A DNA stretch of 64,000 nucleotides from Brevibacillus ruminantium (GCF_023746555.1 NZ_CP098755.1:3297001-3361000), one strand, 5' to 3'; counted from the first letter of the stretch, positions 1-8,198 are shown. Notes: generated by a model from the letters alone, not told the origin. A program made the numbers and translations.

Positions 1-311
1 ATATTTAGAGAAATATGTTCCAGTACAGTTTGCATGACTGTCTCGAGTAGAGAAATACTGAAAGGATTCATGCTGATGGGACAAAGAACGACTGCATCCT
101 TTAATTCGCTCAACAGTTCATTCATACATGTATCTAATAAATCAGGCTTATTTTGGTAGTGAAGATAAAAAGTGTTTCGATTGATCATAGAACGATCGGC
201 AATATCCTGGATCGTTATCGCTTCATATCCTTTTTCCTGAATAAGCTCATAAAACGCCTTTCGAATCGATTGTTTCGTGCGTAGTATTCTTAGATCGGTT
301 TTCTTGTTCAT
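1..311 (-). CDS. TetR/AcrR family regulator, partial (C terminus beyond window)
   Basis: The minus-strand frame from the ATG at 311 is open to the window edge and gives about 103 residues. It begins MNKKTDLRILRTKQSIRKAF and contains the typical TetR N-terminal helix-turn-helix (AITIQDIADRS followed by NRNTFYLHYQNK, roughly residues 33-57). The ligand-binding half is outside the window. The gene is divergent from the SnoaL-like gene at 505, and a promoter plus a 10-base inverted repeat lie between them, so it probably represses that gene and perhaps itself. Ligand unknown. Confidence 0.85.
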   Translation of the reverse strand, partial: MNKKTDLRILRTKQSIRKAFYELIQEKGYEAITIQDIADRSMINRNTFYLHYQNKPDLLDTCMNELLSELKDAVVLCPISMNPFSISLLETVMQTVLEHISLN

Positions 312-402
312 TGTTTTCCTTCCCCCTAAATTTATTTAGAGTCGTTAAGCGACAAAGTTTTATGAGTTGTCTGTTATACTTCAAAACTAAAAATATTGAA
401 TA

Positions 403-431
403 TTGAGCGTTATATTAACCTCTATTATAAT
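403..431 (+). promoter_or_regulatory. Sigma-A type promoter for the SnoaL-like gene
   Basis: TTGAGC (403-408) and TATAAT (426-431) are separated by 17 bases, upstream of the gene at 505. A strong inverted repeat follows directly at 439-473. Confidence 0.6.
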
Positions 432-438
432 GAGCAGC

Positions 439-473
439 AGATAAATAAACAACGTATTGTTCATTATTTATCT
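439..473. promoter_or_regulatory. Inverted repeat, candidate TetR operator
   Basis: AGATAAATAA (439-448) is repeated inverted as TTATTTATCT (464-473), with ACAA/TTGT forming inner partial symmetry. It sits just downstream of the -10 box at 426-431, where a bound repressor would block transcription. The divergent TetR protein is the likely binder (inference). Confidence 0.5.
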
Positions 474-504
474 AATGACTAAAAAATAAGAGGAGGATTT
501 TCCA

Positions 505-1284
505 ATGACATTCAGCCATCAAAACGAGCTTGTTCGTAAGGCAGTCGCCGTGCTGGAAAGTTTTGAGAGCGGCAACCCTGAAGCGTTTACGGCTTACGTT
601 CATCCAGATCAATATATTCAGCACAACCAGGCCTTACCCGATGGTCGTGAAGCCATGCTTGGTGCACTTGATCATTTAAAGGAGATTGGTACAAAGGTAA
701 GCATTAAGCGTACTTTAGTCGACGGAGATTATGTGGCTCTTCATTCTGTATATGATTTTCACGGCCCTAAAATCGCCTTTGATATCTTCCGTTTTGAGAA
801 TGGACTAATCGTCGAGCATTGGGACAATTTGCAAGAGATGGAGGAAAAGACACCAAGCAATCATACGATGATTGACGGACCGGTTACGATTAAGGATATC
901 GACAAGACGGATGCCAACAAAGCGTTTGTCAAAAGCTATGTTGAAAACATCTTGCTTGGGAAGAACCCCGACCTGCTTGCCTCTTACTTTGATGGAGATA
1001 ACTACATTCAGCATAGCCCGCATATTGCGGACGGTCTTTCCGGCCTTCACGCTGCTTTGCAGGCTCTGGAGGAGAAAAATATTGAGTTTCAATATACTCA
1101 TGTCCATCAAGTCATCGGACAAGGCGATTTTGTTCTTACAGTGAGTGAAGGTCTATTTGATGGTCAGCCTACCGCTTTCTACGATTTGTTCCGCGTAGAG
1201 GATGGAAAGATCGCTGAGCATTGGGATATAATCGAGGCCATCTTGCCGGCAGAAAAACGAAAAAATTCGAACAGTAGATTTTGA
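505..1284 (+). CDS. Tandem SnoaL/NTF2-like domain protein
   Basis: A 259-residue protein with two copies of a SnoaL/NTF2-like alpha+beta barrel domain, about residues 5-120 and 133-248. The copies share matching landmarks: QYIQHNQALPDG in the first and NYIQHSPHIADG in the second, then a conserved 'FDIFRFENGLIVEHWDN' and 'YDLFRVEDGKIAEHWDI' stretch. Related single-domain proteins are often annotated as polyketide cyclase-like or ester-cyclase-like, but the substrate here cannot be deduced. The ATG at 505 follows AGAGGAGG at normal spacing. It is divergent from a TetR regulator and is followed by two hairpins, so it is probably a monocistronic, TetR-controlled gene. Confidence 0.8.
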   Translation: MTFSHQNELVRKAVAVLESFESGNPEAFTAYVHPDQYIQHNQALPDGREAMLGALDHLKEIGTKVSIKRTLVDGDYVALHSVYDFHGPKIAFDIFRFENGLIVEHWDNLQEMEEKTPSNHTMIDGPVTIKDIDKTDANKAFVKSYVENILLGKNPDLLASYFDGDNYIQHSPHIADGLSGLHAALQALEEKNIEFQYTHVHQVIGQGDFVLTVSEGLFDGQPTAFYDLFRVEDGKIAEHWDIIEAILPAEKRKNSNSRF

Positions 1285-1307
1285 AGTTTGTGTAGCTGAA
1301 TCGCAAG

Positions 1308-1343
1308 AAAGACATCGCCGAATTTAATTACGGTGATGTCTTT
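1308..1343 (+). terminator. Rho-independent terminator
   Basis: AAAGACATCGCCG and CGGTGATGTCTTT form a 13-base stem around a 10-base AT-rich loop, just after the SnoaL-like gene. Confidence 0.65.
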
Positions 1344-1395
1344 CGCTTCACGAATGTACTTGAATGGTAAATTTTATAGTCCAATGGATACAGAA

Positions 1396-1420
1396 GCGTT
1401 GCTTCAGCAACGCTATTTTT
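1396..1420 (+). terminator. Second terminator hairpin
   Basis: GCGTTGC-TTCA-GCAACGC followed by TATTTTTG. It lies between the SnoaL-like gene and the membrane protein at 1464. Confidence 0.55.
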
Positions 1421-1463
1421 GTTCATTGCAATGAAGTGACCGTATGACGAGGGGGAGAGGATC

Positions 1464-2645
1464 ATGAAATTGCTGACACAAAAAATGATGTGGCTGGGAA
1501 TAGCGCTCGTCCTGATCGTGTTGACCGTATTCGGGGTAGCGATGATGGGATCGGTGCTTGGAACGAAGCCAAAGGAGCTCCCGGTGGCCCTCGTTATCCT
1601 TGACCAGCCAGCGCAGCTGCCGACTGGAGGAACGTTTGCGGTAGGGGAAATGATCCGGGAAAAGTTGGTGTCGAACCCGGCAATGCCGTTCGTCTGGCAT
1701 ATCGTGGATTCCGAGGAAAAGGCTCGGGAAGGACTGGATAAACGCGAATATTACGGAGCGATGGTGATTCCGGCGGATCTGAGCAGCGGTTTACTCTCGT
1801 TAGCAGCTCCCTCGCCGATTCACCCTAATGTGAAGATCATCGCCAACGAGGGTATGAACACCCAAGCCTCGATGGTCGTAAGACAGGCAATGAGGCAAGC
1901 GATGAAAATGATCAGCGGGGAACTGTTGCAGCTGCTGCTTGGGCAGATCGGGCAGCAAACGGAGCAAATTCCGGTTGAAACGGCTAAAGCTTTAATGACA
2001 CCGGTGAACGTTCAGGAGGAAGTCGTGCATCCGCCGGGGGTGAATAATGCATCGGGGAATGCGCCGGGTTTGTTGACCCAGATCATGTGGATCGGCAGCC
2101 TGGTGACCGGAGTAGTCTTGTTCCTGGCTAGCCAGAAGGCGGTCGCCGCGGGTTCAAGGAGATGGACAGTTAGCGCGCTGCAAGCTATTGGGGGATTTGC
2201 GATCGTCGGCATAGCGTCGGGCTTCACCATATGGATGGCTTCGTCGTGGTACGGCATGGAACTGGCGAACGCGGGGGAGACTTGGTTGTTCTTATGGTTG
2301 GCCGGATCGGCGTTCTTCTTGTTGCAATCTTCCTTGCTGAATTGGATCGGATTCCCGGCTATGCCGCTGCTCGTACTGCTGATGTTCTTCTCCGTGCCGC
2401 TGCTGAACATGGCTCCGGAGTTCTTGTCACAGACGACGCGAGATTGGATCTATTCGTGGACGCCACTGCGGTTCGCGGCAGGAGGGCTACGGGAAGTGAT
2501 GTACTTCGGCGGACTGGACGCGGTCGGCTCAAACGCCTTCGTTTTGTGGGGCGTCGCCGGGGGATTTTTGGTCTTGCTGCTCGCTTCCGGATTTAAGGCC
2601 GGTCGAGCGACAGATGCGACCCCTACTTCTGTTACGGGCGATTAA
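1464..2645 (+). CDS. YhgE/Pip-like (ABC-2/DUF3533 type) membrane protein
   Basis: A 393-residue integral membrane protein. One N-terminal transmembrane helix (about 10-32) precedes a large external domain (about 35-205), with the feature 'LDKREYYGAMVIPADLS' typical of YhgE/Pip and ABC-2 permease-like proteins. Five to six C-terminal helices follow (about 208-380). The family includes phage-infection-protein homologues and SNG1/DUF3533 proteins. A transport or export role is plausible, but no ATPase lies next to it. The start follows GAGGGGGAGAGG. The GC content is higher than in the AT-rich, decayed DNA immediately downstream. Substrate unknown. Confidence 0.7.
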   Translation: MKLLTQKMMWLGIALVLIVLTVFGVAMMGSVLGTKPKELPVALVILDQPAQLPTGGTFAVGEMIREKLVSNPAMPFVWHIVDSEEKAREGLDKREYYGAMVIPADLSSGLLSLAAPSPIHPNVKIIANEGMNTQASMVVRQAMRQAMKMISGELLQLLLGQIGQQTEQIPVETAKALMTPVNVQEEVVHPPGVNNASGNAPGLLTQIMWIGSLVTGVVLFLASQKAVAAGSRRWTVSALQAIGGFAIVGIASGFTIWMASSWYGMELANAGETWLFLWLAGSAFFLLQSSLLNWIGFPAMPLLVLLMFFSVPLLNMAPEFLSQTTRDWIYSWTPLRFAAGGLREVMYFGGLDAVGSNAFVLWGVAGGFLVLLLASGFKAGRATDATPTSVTGD

Positions 2646-2792
2646 AATAAAGTAAGAACAATCAACGTTGCGTTGTCGGTGTTTGGTTTGGATAGTGTGG
2701 TTCGATAGGTTTGTTGGACTAAATCATGCGCACGAGATTAGCCCGGTCGTTTCCTTGGAGGGAGCGGCAGGGATTCGACTCTTTTAGGTTGA

Positions 2793-2924
2793 AATTCGCT
2801 TAGCGTACAAAATTTCCGAAATGCTGACGGTACCCCATTTATCCAGTTCATTGATGGACTAGAACAAACAGGAATGAAATTAGGGGACATCGCAGTTGTT
2901 GCAGTTGGATTGTTCATTTTTTAG
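2793..2924 (+). pseudogene. Unrecognised gene remnant
   Basis: The 315 bases from 2646 to 2960 hold no complete gene. A 43-codon open stretch without a start codon ends at the TAG 2922-2924. It ends with a hydrophobic tail (GDIAVVAVGLFIF) and contains FIQFIDGLEQTGMKLG. It looks like the C-terminal scrap of a membrane or secreted protein. I do not recognise it. Confidence 0.3.
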
Positions 2925-2960
2925 AAGTATGAATTCTCATAATATGACAGGGGCGATACT

Positions 2961-3206
2961 ATGGCAGAAATAAGTTGGATATTATGCCCTATTTGCAAAA
3001 ACAAAACACGGTTGAAAGTTCGCGAGGATACAATACTTGAAAACTTCCCGTTGTTCTGTCCAAAATGCAAACAGGAAACCCTAATCAATGTACAACAACT
3101 AAATAGTATCCTCTGCACTAAAATTGTCGGCTTCCGTATCGATACTTCATGTTTGCAAACTTATCAAAAATCATCAGTGAGCTTTTTCCCTTTAAATAGC
3201 CCATGA
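2961..3206 (+). CDS. Cysteine-rich KTR domain protein, 3' end replaced
   Basis: The first 50 residues match the small cysteine-rich KTR-domain proteins carried by Tn916-type conjugative elements: two CPxCK motifs (CPICKNKTRL and CPKCKQET, four cysteines, probably a zinc ribbon). From about residue 53 the family sequence stops, and the frame runs into antisense IS200 transposase sequence that ends at 3118. The 81-residue product is therefore a chimaera. The usual C-terminal tail is missing. The gene marks a decayed mobile element; the function of the intact family is unknown. Confidence 0.6.
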   Translation: MAEISWILCPICKNKTRLKVREDTILENFPLFCPKCKQETLINVQQLNSILCTKIVGFRIDTSCLQTYQKSSVSFFPLNSP

Positions 3207-3431
3207 ATTCCGACACACTTAGTTTAGGAGGGATGCTTACCAGCATGTGGAAATGATCCACGTAGGCTTCCGCTTCAACAATTTCTACTCCTTTTCTCTC
3301 ACAGGGCTCCCGAAGGATTTTTCCTATTTCTTTTTTCGTTTGCCGTAAATTACTTGTCTACGGTATTTCGGAGCAAATACAATATGGTATTTGCAGCTCC
3401 ATTTTGTGTGTGCTAAACTGCTGTTGTCCAT
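3118..3431 (-). pseudogene. IS200/IS605 TnpA (Y1 transposase) remnant
   Basis: Starting at the ATG 3431, the frame encodes a typical TnpA N terminus (KWSCKYHIVFAPKYRRQ) but ends at a TAG after about 34 codons. A +1 shift restores TnpA: KKEIGKILRE, then the metal-binding AYVDHFHMLVSIPPKLS (HxH-type HFH), then YLKGKSSLMIFDKF. This ends at 3118 after YRYGSRQF. The catalytic tyrosine region and C terminus are missing. The element is therefore both frameshifted and truncated, and abuts the KTR gene fragment. An IS200-type subterminal hairpin lies upstream at 3532-3550. Confidence 0.8.
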
Positions 3432-3531
3432 CCTTTGTCCTCCTTGATTATATGTGAGCGGTTGGCAGACCAGCTCTCATGATATCATCGAGTTCAAAGG
3501 ATCACTACTTACAGCTATAAGCTTTCCGGAA

Positions 3532-3556
3532 CCCCCAGTTGAACTGGGGGGTTTTC
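3532..3556. repeat. IS200/IS605 left-end hairpin / terminator-like
   Basis: CCCCCAGT-TGA-ACTGGGGG followed by a T-rich run. Palindromes of this kind at the 5' end of IS200-like elements are the strand-specific recognition structures of TnpA and can also end outside transcription. It marks the surviving end of the element. Confidence 0.5.
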
Positions 3557-3573
3557 TTTATACAACAACCACT

Positions 3574-3607
3574 AACAGGCTGCAAACGACAGGTGTTGCA
3601 GCCTGTT
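3574..3607. terminator. Hairpin after the alpha/beta hydrolase
   Basis: AACAGGCTGCAA pairs with TTGCAGCCTGTT (12-base stem, 10-base loop), 24 bases past the hydrolase stop codon. The U-tract is weak on both strands. Confidence 0.4.
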
Positions 3608-3630
3608 TCCGATTCCCGTCAGTCCAGGCG

Positions 3631-4731
3631 TCAGGAAACTTGCCTCGATCGTCCAGGGACTCCTCTGTTACTAATTTTTTCTTTTATCGCTACCAGCAGC
3701 GCATGGAATTTTTCTTTTTCCTCAAAATGAGGAAAGTGGGCCGATTCCTCGAACCAGATAAACTGTTTCTCCGGTGCAACCAGCTTTTCGTAGTACTGGT
3801 ACGCCACTTCAGAAGGGGTCATAAAATCATATTGGCCCATGCAAAGATAGACAGGAACACGTAACTCCGGAACGCTTTCGCATAATTGCGTCTTTTCGGT
3901 TTGCGGCATAATCGTGTTCCGGGAAAAGGAATCGCCCAGTACTAAGCGAACTCCATCAATCCAGGTATACTCAGGCGCAAGTAAAATCCCTTGAACCAGC
4001 TCTCGATACGTATTGCTTCTCCGCTCAGAGCCACCAAATGTTGTTACCCACTTCCGTTCCAATGTCGTATCCTTTCGGGGATTTTTATACGGAGGCGCTC
4101 CGATGTCTTCAAGCTCCCTTATGGCCTGTACATTCTTTTGTTTTCGCGCCTCTTCCAACGCAAATTGATAGGAGACCTGTTCTCCGCGCATGGAGTTTGC
4201 CACCTGTCCAATCCCGATATAAGCATGATAGTGTTCCGGATATTTTTGGACCGTCCATGTGGCGAGTAAGCTTCCCCACGAATGCCCTGCAAGAATGATC
4301 TTTGCTTGATGAAACTTCTGTTTCAGATAGATTGTCAGTTCAACGGTATCCTGAATCAGGTGATCAATTTGCATGTCCTTCTCAGTCAGACTTATCTGAT
4401 AGGACTTTCCTGATCCCCGTTGATCCCAGTTAACGACGATAAAATCCTTTTCGAGTTCCGTCTGAAACTTCCGGGCATATGCGATCTGGGGATATCCCGG
4501 CCCCCCATGAAGAAAGAGCAAAATCGGATTTTGGACATCCATGCCGCGAATCAAGATCGACTGCTTCACGCCTCCCAGTTCGACTTGCTCTAGGACTGCG
4601 ATACTGTTTGGTACCAGTTTCCCACTTTCGTCCCTGATGGCGGGTGTCCATGAGGGAAAACACAGCAAGAGGAGTAGGAAACCGAGCGACCCCAAAATAA
4701 AACGGGTTTGCCTTCGCTTTAACCGAACCAT
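3631..4731 (-). CDS. Alpha/beta hydrolase, proline-iminopeptidase-like, membrane-anchored or secreted
   Basis: A 366-residue alpha/beta-fold hydrolase. An N-terminal hydrophobic segment (about 10-28) after basic residues suggests a signal anchor. The oxyanion motif HGGPG (about residue 74), nucleophile elbow GHSWG (about 149), acid in GQYDFMTP (about 304) and catalytic His in ESAHFPHFEE (about 330) are all visible. This order is that of prolyl aminopeptidase-like serine hydrolases. The gene stands alone. Directly upstream on the same strand is a short frameshifted piece of a sensor kinase, so the gene may once have followed a two-component system. Substrate unknown. Confidence 0.75.
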   Translation of the reverse strand: MVRLKRRQTRFILGSLGFLLLLLCFPSWTPAIRDESGKLVPNSIAVLEQVELGGVKQSILIRGMDVQNPILLFLHGGPGYPQIAYARKFQTELEKDFIVVNWDQRGSGKSYQISLTEKDMQIDHLIQDTVELTIYLKQKFHQAKIILAGHSWGSLLATWTVQKYPEHYHAYIGIGQVANSMRGEQVSYQFALEEARKQKNVQAIRELEDIGAPPYKNPRKDTTLERKWVTTFGGSERRSNTYRELVQGILLAPEYTWIDGVRLVLGDSFSRNTIMPQTEKTQLCESVPELRVPVYLCMGQYDFMTPSEVAYQYYEKLVAPEKQFIWFEESAHFPHFEEKEKFHALLVAIKEKISNRGVPGRSRQVS

Positions 4732-4775
4732 GTTGCGACATCACTCTTTCTATCTTCATCTGCCGTTCTTCCCTT

Positions 4776-4860
4776 GGCAATCGCAAAACGATGAGCGTTC
4801 CTCTCCCCTAACTCGGATTCAACTTCAATCTTCCCATGTTGGGCAGGCACGATGGCTTTC
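4776..4860 (-). pseudogene. Sensor histidine kinase C-terminal scrap
   Basis: On the minus strand 'KAIVPAQHGKIEVESELGE' and, after a one-base frame change, 'GTLIVLRLPRE' together match the last 30 or so residues of HisKA/HATPase_c kinases (normally ...GGKIEVESExGxGTxFxVxLP). No further kinase sequence is found upstream. It ends about 40 bases before the hydrolase start. On the opposite strand, 4918-5039 holds an open scrap without a start codon that I do not recognise. Confidence 0.5.
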
Positions 4861-5014
4861 GTACTACAAAGCCAGCTTAAAAGTTATTTTTGGCTGACCG
4901 TTTGATGGGGCATCCATTTTAACGAAGAGGAAAAGATGGCCCTGATCCCCGTCGACTCCCCTGAATACCTTCACTTTGCCCAAGGCGGGGACGGAAATCT
5001 GAAGGTACTGGCTG

Positions 5015-5803
5015 CTATGCGGAGCCAGCGGGCGAAGTAACCACAGCTACATCTTGCATCATCAAAAGAACCGGACAGTGATCGCTTCCCATCACCTCTG
5101 AATCAATACAAGCATCGACCAGAAAGGGAGCGAGCCTGGAGGATGTCAGAAAATAGTCAATCCGCCAGCCGATGTTCCGCTCTCTCACCTTTGGCATGTA
5201 CGACCACCAGGTATAGGCATCGGTCCGATCAGGGTAAAAGTGGCGGAAGGTATCCACAAAACCCGCTTCCAGCAACCGGGTCATTTTTTCCCGCTCTTCA
5301 GGTGTAAATCCGGAGTTGTTTTGGTTGGATTTCGCATTTTTCAAATCGATTTCCTGATGGGCAACATTCATATCCCCGCAGATAATGACAGGCTTCACAC
5401 TATCCAGCTGCTTCAGGTACGTCCGAAAGCGGTCTTCCCATTCCAGCCGGTAATCCAGCCGGGACAAATCGCGCCGGGCATTTGGGGTGTACACATTCAC
5501 CAGATAAAAGGCGTCAAATTCCAGTGTGAGCAAACGACCCTCCGGCTCCCGATCCTCCTCCATGCCGTAGCGCACCGACAGCGGCTGGATTTTGGTAATA
5601 ACAGCCGTACCGGAATACCCTTTCTTCTCCGCGTAATTCCAATACTGCCTGTACTCCTCCCCAAGCTCCAGGCATACCTGTCCTTCCTGCAGCTTTGTCT
5701 CCTGAAGACAGAATATATCCGCATCTGCTTCTTGGAAGTATTGTTGAAATCCTTTGTTGAGACAGGCTCTCAGCCCGTTGACATTCCAGGACACTAGCTT
5801 CAT
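5015..5803 (-). CDS. exoA: Exodeoxyribonuclease III / AP endonuclease
   Basis: A 262-residue member of the Xth/ExoA (EEP) family, which cuts abasic sites and removes 3' blocking groups in base excision repair. Visible landmarks run in order: LVSWNVNGLRA at the N terminus (metal Asn), FCLQETKLQ (catalytic Glu), the YxGTA loop, CGDMNVAH (Asp/Asn pair), RIDYFLTS and the terminal SDHCPV (catalytic Asp-His). The length is slightly above the usual 252 because of a short C-terminal tail. It appears monocistronic. Other repair genes in the window are mug, endonuclease IV and uvsE. Confidence 0.95.
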   Translation of the reverse strand: MKLVSWNVNGLRACLNKGFQQYFQEADADIFCLQETKLQEGQVCLELGEEYRQYWNYAEKKGYSGTAVITKIQPLSVRYGMEEDREPEGRLLTLEFDAFYLVNVYTPNARRDLSRLDYRLEWEDRFRTYLKQLDSVKPVIICGDMNVAHQEIDLKNAKSNQNNSGFTPEEREKMTRLLEAGFVDTFRHFYPDRTDAYTWWSYMPKVRERNIGWRIDYFLTSSRLAPFLVDACIDSEVMGSDHCPVLLMMQDVAVVTSPAGSA

Positions 5804-6027
5804 AGGTGGCGATCTCCTTGCAAAAAGATACTTTTCTTGCTGCTTTTAGTGTAACATAAAATTTTCTATTTCTTGTTTCCGATAGCATCGTGAGTTAAAG
5901 ATGTCCCGAAATTCTTCCCTCCGCTGAAGTATCCTTCTAAAAAGGGTAACGTATTGTCATCCCGTTCGTACCATCTAATAATTAGGTTAATTCGCTTTCC
6001 CATTTGTACGAAGGAGGCTTACCCTGC

Positions 6028-6837
6028 GTGAAGCGCTTCATCCGTCTGCTATCTCACTTTACCTATCAAGAGGCGATGTCCTGCCTGTTTCCCGTCTTTA
6101 TCTTCGGGTCGCTTGCTTTGTCCAAGCTGATCAGCCTGCCGGGACTGCCGCGCTATGACCTGCTGCTTATCCTCTGTCTGCTGTTCCAGATTTTCATGGT
6201 GAAAAGTGGTCTGGAAACAAAAGACGAGCTGAAGGTCATCACCGTCTTTCACCTGATCGGGCTTGCTTTGGAAATCTACAAAATACATATGGGCTCCTGG
6301 TCTTACCCGGAGTTCGCCTACTCCAAAGTCTTCGGCGTCCCGCTTTACAGCGGCTTTATGTACGCCAGTGTCGCCAGCTACCTCTGCCAGTCCTGGCGCA
6401 GACTGGAGATCTCACTTGAGAATTGGCCGCGTCACCGCTTTGTCGTGCCGCTCGAGGCTGCCATCTATCTGAACTTTTTTACACATCATTACATCTGGGA
6501 CCTGCGCTGGATATTAACAGCCGCTATCTTTCTGGTGTTTTGGAAAAGCCGCGTCTATTTCCGCGTGGACAAGGAGCAGTTTTGGATGCCTGTCCCCGTC
6601 TCCTATTTTCTGATCGGCTTTTTCATCTGGATCGCCGAGAACATCGCTACTTTTTTCGGAGCTTGGCGATATCCAAATCAGGCAGAAGGCTGGCAGTTGG
6701 TTCATGTGAGCAAGTTCAGCTCGTGGTTTTTGCTCGTGATCGTCAGCTTTATCATCGTAGCGGAGCTGAAGCATGTGAAGGAACATTTAGCCGGGCGCTC
6801 CTCTCATCATGAGACGATGGAAACCGCCAAAAATTAG
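6028..6837 (+). CDS. DUF817 family membrane protein
   Basis: About 269 residues with seven or eight predicted transmembrane helices. The features typical of DUF817 are present: EIYKIHMGSWSYPE, VPLYSGFMYASVASY, NFFTHHYIWDLRW and IAENIATFFGAW. The function of the family is unknown. I place the start at GTG 6028, eight or so bases after AAGGAGG, rather than at an upstream TTG (6004) that precedes the ribosome site. Its 3' end overlaps the convergent MFS gene by 51 bases. Confidence 0.8.
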   Translation: MKRFIRLLSHFTYQEAMSCLFPVFIFGSLALSKLISLPGLPRYDLLLILCLLFQIFMVKSGLETKDELKVITVFHLIGLALEIYKIHMGSWSYPEFAYSKVFGVPLYSGFMYASVASYLCQSWRRLEISLENWPRHRFVVPLEAAIYLNFFTHHYIWDLRWILTAAIFLVFWKSRVYFRVDKEQFWMPVPVSYFLIGFFIWIAENIATFFGAWRYPNQAEGWQLVHVSKFSSWFLLVIVSFIIVAELKHVKEHLAGRSSHHETMETAKN

Positions 6838-8058
6838 CGACCCGCCGGTGACAAAAAAGACGATGAAAAACGAGTGGTTCCAGTCGCTGATCAGTCCGGA
6901 CATGACAGGGGCCAGGATCGCTCCCGCGGAGAGTACGGCAGAAAATATGCTAAAGGCGCTGCCGTACAACTCCTTCGGCGCCTGAATCGTCAGAATCGTC
7001 GACAAGGCGGGAAACAGCAAGCCTGTGCAGCAGCCGAGCAAAAACATGATGACATACAAAGAGAGAGGATACCCCATTGCCAAGGTATACATGAGGATCG
7101 TCAGCAAACCAAGTCCGATGAGTGTCCTTTGCTCCGGTTCAATCCGCGCCAGCCAAAATTGACTCAGGATCGCCATCGAGCCCAATCCCTTCAGACTGAA
7201 TAAAATACCCGTCACCGATATGGAGAGGCTCTCCTTCTGGACGTACAGCGGGATTTCATAAATAATTGTCCCCTGCGCGTACATGACGGCAAAACCGCCA
7301 AGATAGGCAAGATACAGCTTGCGGTTGACCATAATATCAATCAGCGTCGGTGTGAAAGAGCCTGTTTCAGCCGTTTTGGCCAAGCTCACAGAGGATGATC
7401 TTGGCTGCTTGACAACGCTCGCCGCTCTGCCCTCTGCTGTGGAAAGATTCGGGGTAAAACGAGCGGGTGTCGCTGTCCGAATCGACTGATGAAACACCTC
7501 TGGCTCCCGCTCTTTTACCACCCGTCCCGGTAAAACGATGAGCGCAAACGCCCCCGCGACCCACATAATTCCGCCCAAAATGACAAAAGAAGGGCCGTAA
7601 CCGAACTGCACCCCCAGAAAGCTGCCTACAGCCGGTGACAGTACGGCTGCTGCGGTCAAAACCATCCCGTTCTTCGCCATTAACTCGCCCTGCTCCGCCT
7701 TCGTGCGTCCTGTTTCGCCCAGCATGGCAAAACAAGCAGGGGAGACAAACGCCATGAGGAAGCCCAACAGCAGCCTGAGGACAAAAAAGGCTTCCGTCTG
7801 CTGAACGATTCCTTGGCCGGCCAAAATAAACCCGGAGAGGATCAACGAATAGGCAATAAACCACTTTTTGGGAAAGCGATCCAAAAAAGGACCGGCGACC
7901 AGATTTCCTGTCATGTTGCTAATCCCGTAAGCCCCCAGGACAAAGCCAATCATCGCAGTGGAAGCCCCCAGAACATGCATGTATGGAGCCAATAGCGGAG
8001 TCTGCGCATGCATGTCAAAAGAGACGAGAAACAAAATCACAAACAAAAGGAAACGCAA
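6787..8058 (-). CDS. MFS transporter
   Basis: A 423-residue major facilitator with about 12 transmembrane helices in two halves, joined by a hydrophilic loop (about residues 185-235). The motif A region is GPFLDRFPKKW (about 57-67). The first helix contains the acidic FLVSFDMHAQTPLL. It resembles drug/metabolite efflux MFS proteins, but the substrate cannot be told from sequence. The final 17 codons overlap the convergent DUF817 gene. No regulator is adjacent. Confidence 0.8.
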   Translation of the reverse strand: MRFLLFVILFLVSFDMHAQTPLLAPYMHVLGASTAMIGFVLGAYGISNMTGNLVAGPFLDRFPKKWFIAYSLILSGFILAGQGIVQQTEAFFVLRLLLGFLMAFVSPACFAMLGETGRTKAEQGELMAKNGMVLTAAAVLSPAVGSFLGVQFGYGPSFVILGGIMWVAGAFALIVLPGRVVKEREPEVFHQSIRTATPARFTPNLSTAEGRAASVVKQPRSSSVSLAKTAETGSFTPTLIDIMVNRKLYLAYLGGFAVMYAQGTIIYEIPLYVQKESLSISVTGILFSLKGLGSMAILSQFWLARIEPEQRTLIGLGLLTILMYTLAMGYPLSLYVIMFLLGCCTGLLFPALSTILTIQAPKELYGSAFSIFSAVLSAGAILAPVMSGLISDWNHSFFIVFFVTGGSLIFGGFHRLMMRGAPG

Positions 8059-8118
8059 CGACTGCCCACTCCCTCCGACCTCTTTTGTCCCATGTATATG
8101 TCAGGAGTCGTCCCAATA

Positions 8119-8144
8119 GAAAAGACTCTCCAAAAAGGAGAGTC
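8119..8144 (-). terminator. Terminator of the 8199-8840 gene
   Basis: GACTCTCC-TTTTT-GGAGAGTC followed by TTTTC when read on the minus strand. Confidence 0.7.
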
Positions 8145-8198
8145 CAAGCAGGTCGTTTGCGGTAAAATTATATGTTTTCCCCGCCAAATGGCAGTCCC

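Noticed and set aside
2756..2800. GGGATTCGACTC-like stretch resembling a tRNA T-arm
   Set aside because: No acceptor, D or anticodon stems can be formed around it; it is not a tRNA gene or a clear tRNA-derived att site.
4430..4786. A 118-codon minus frame overlapping the hydrolase start
   Set aside because: It is out of frame with the hydrolase; only its first residues carry kinase-remnant sequence and the rest is a shadow.
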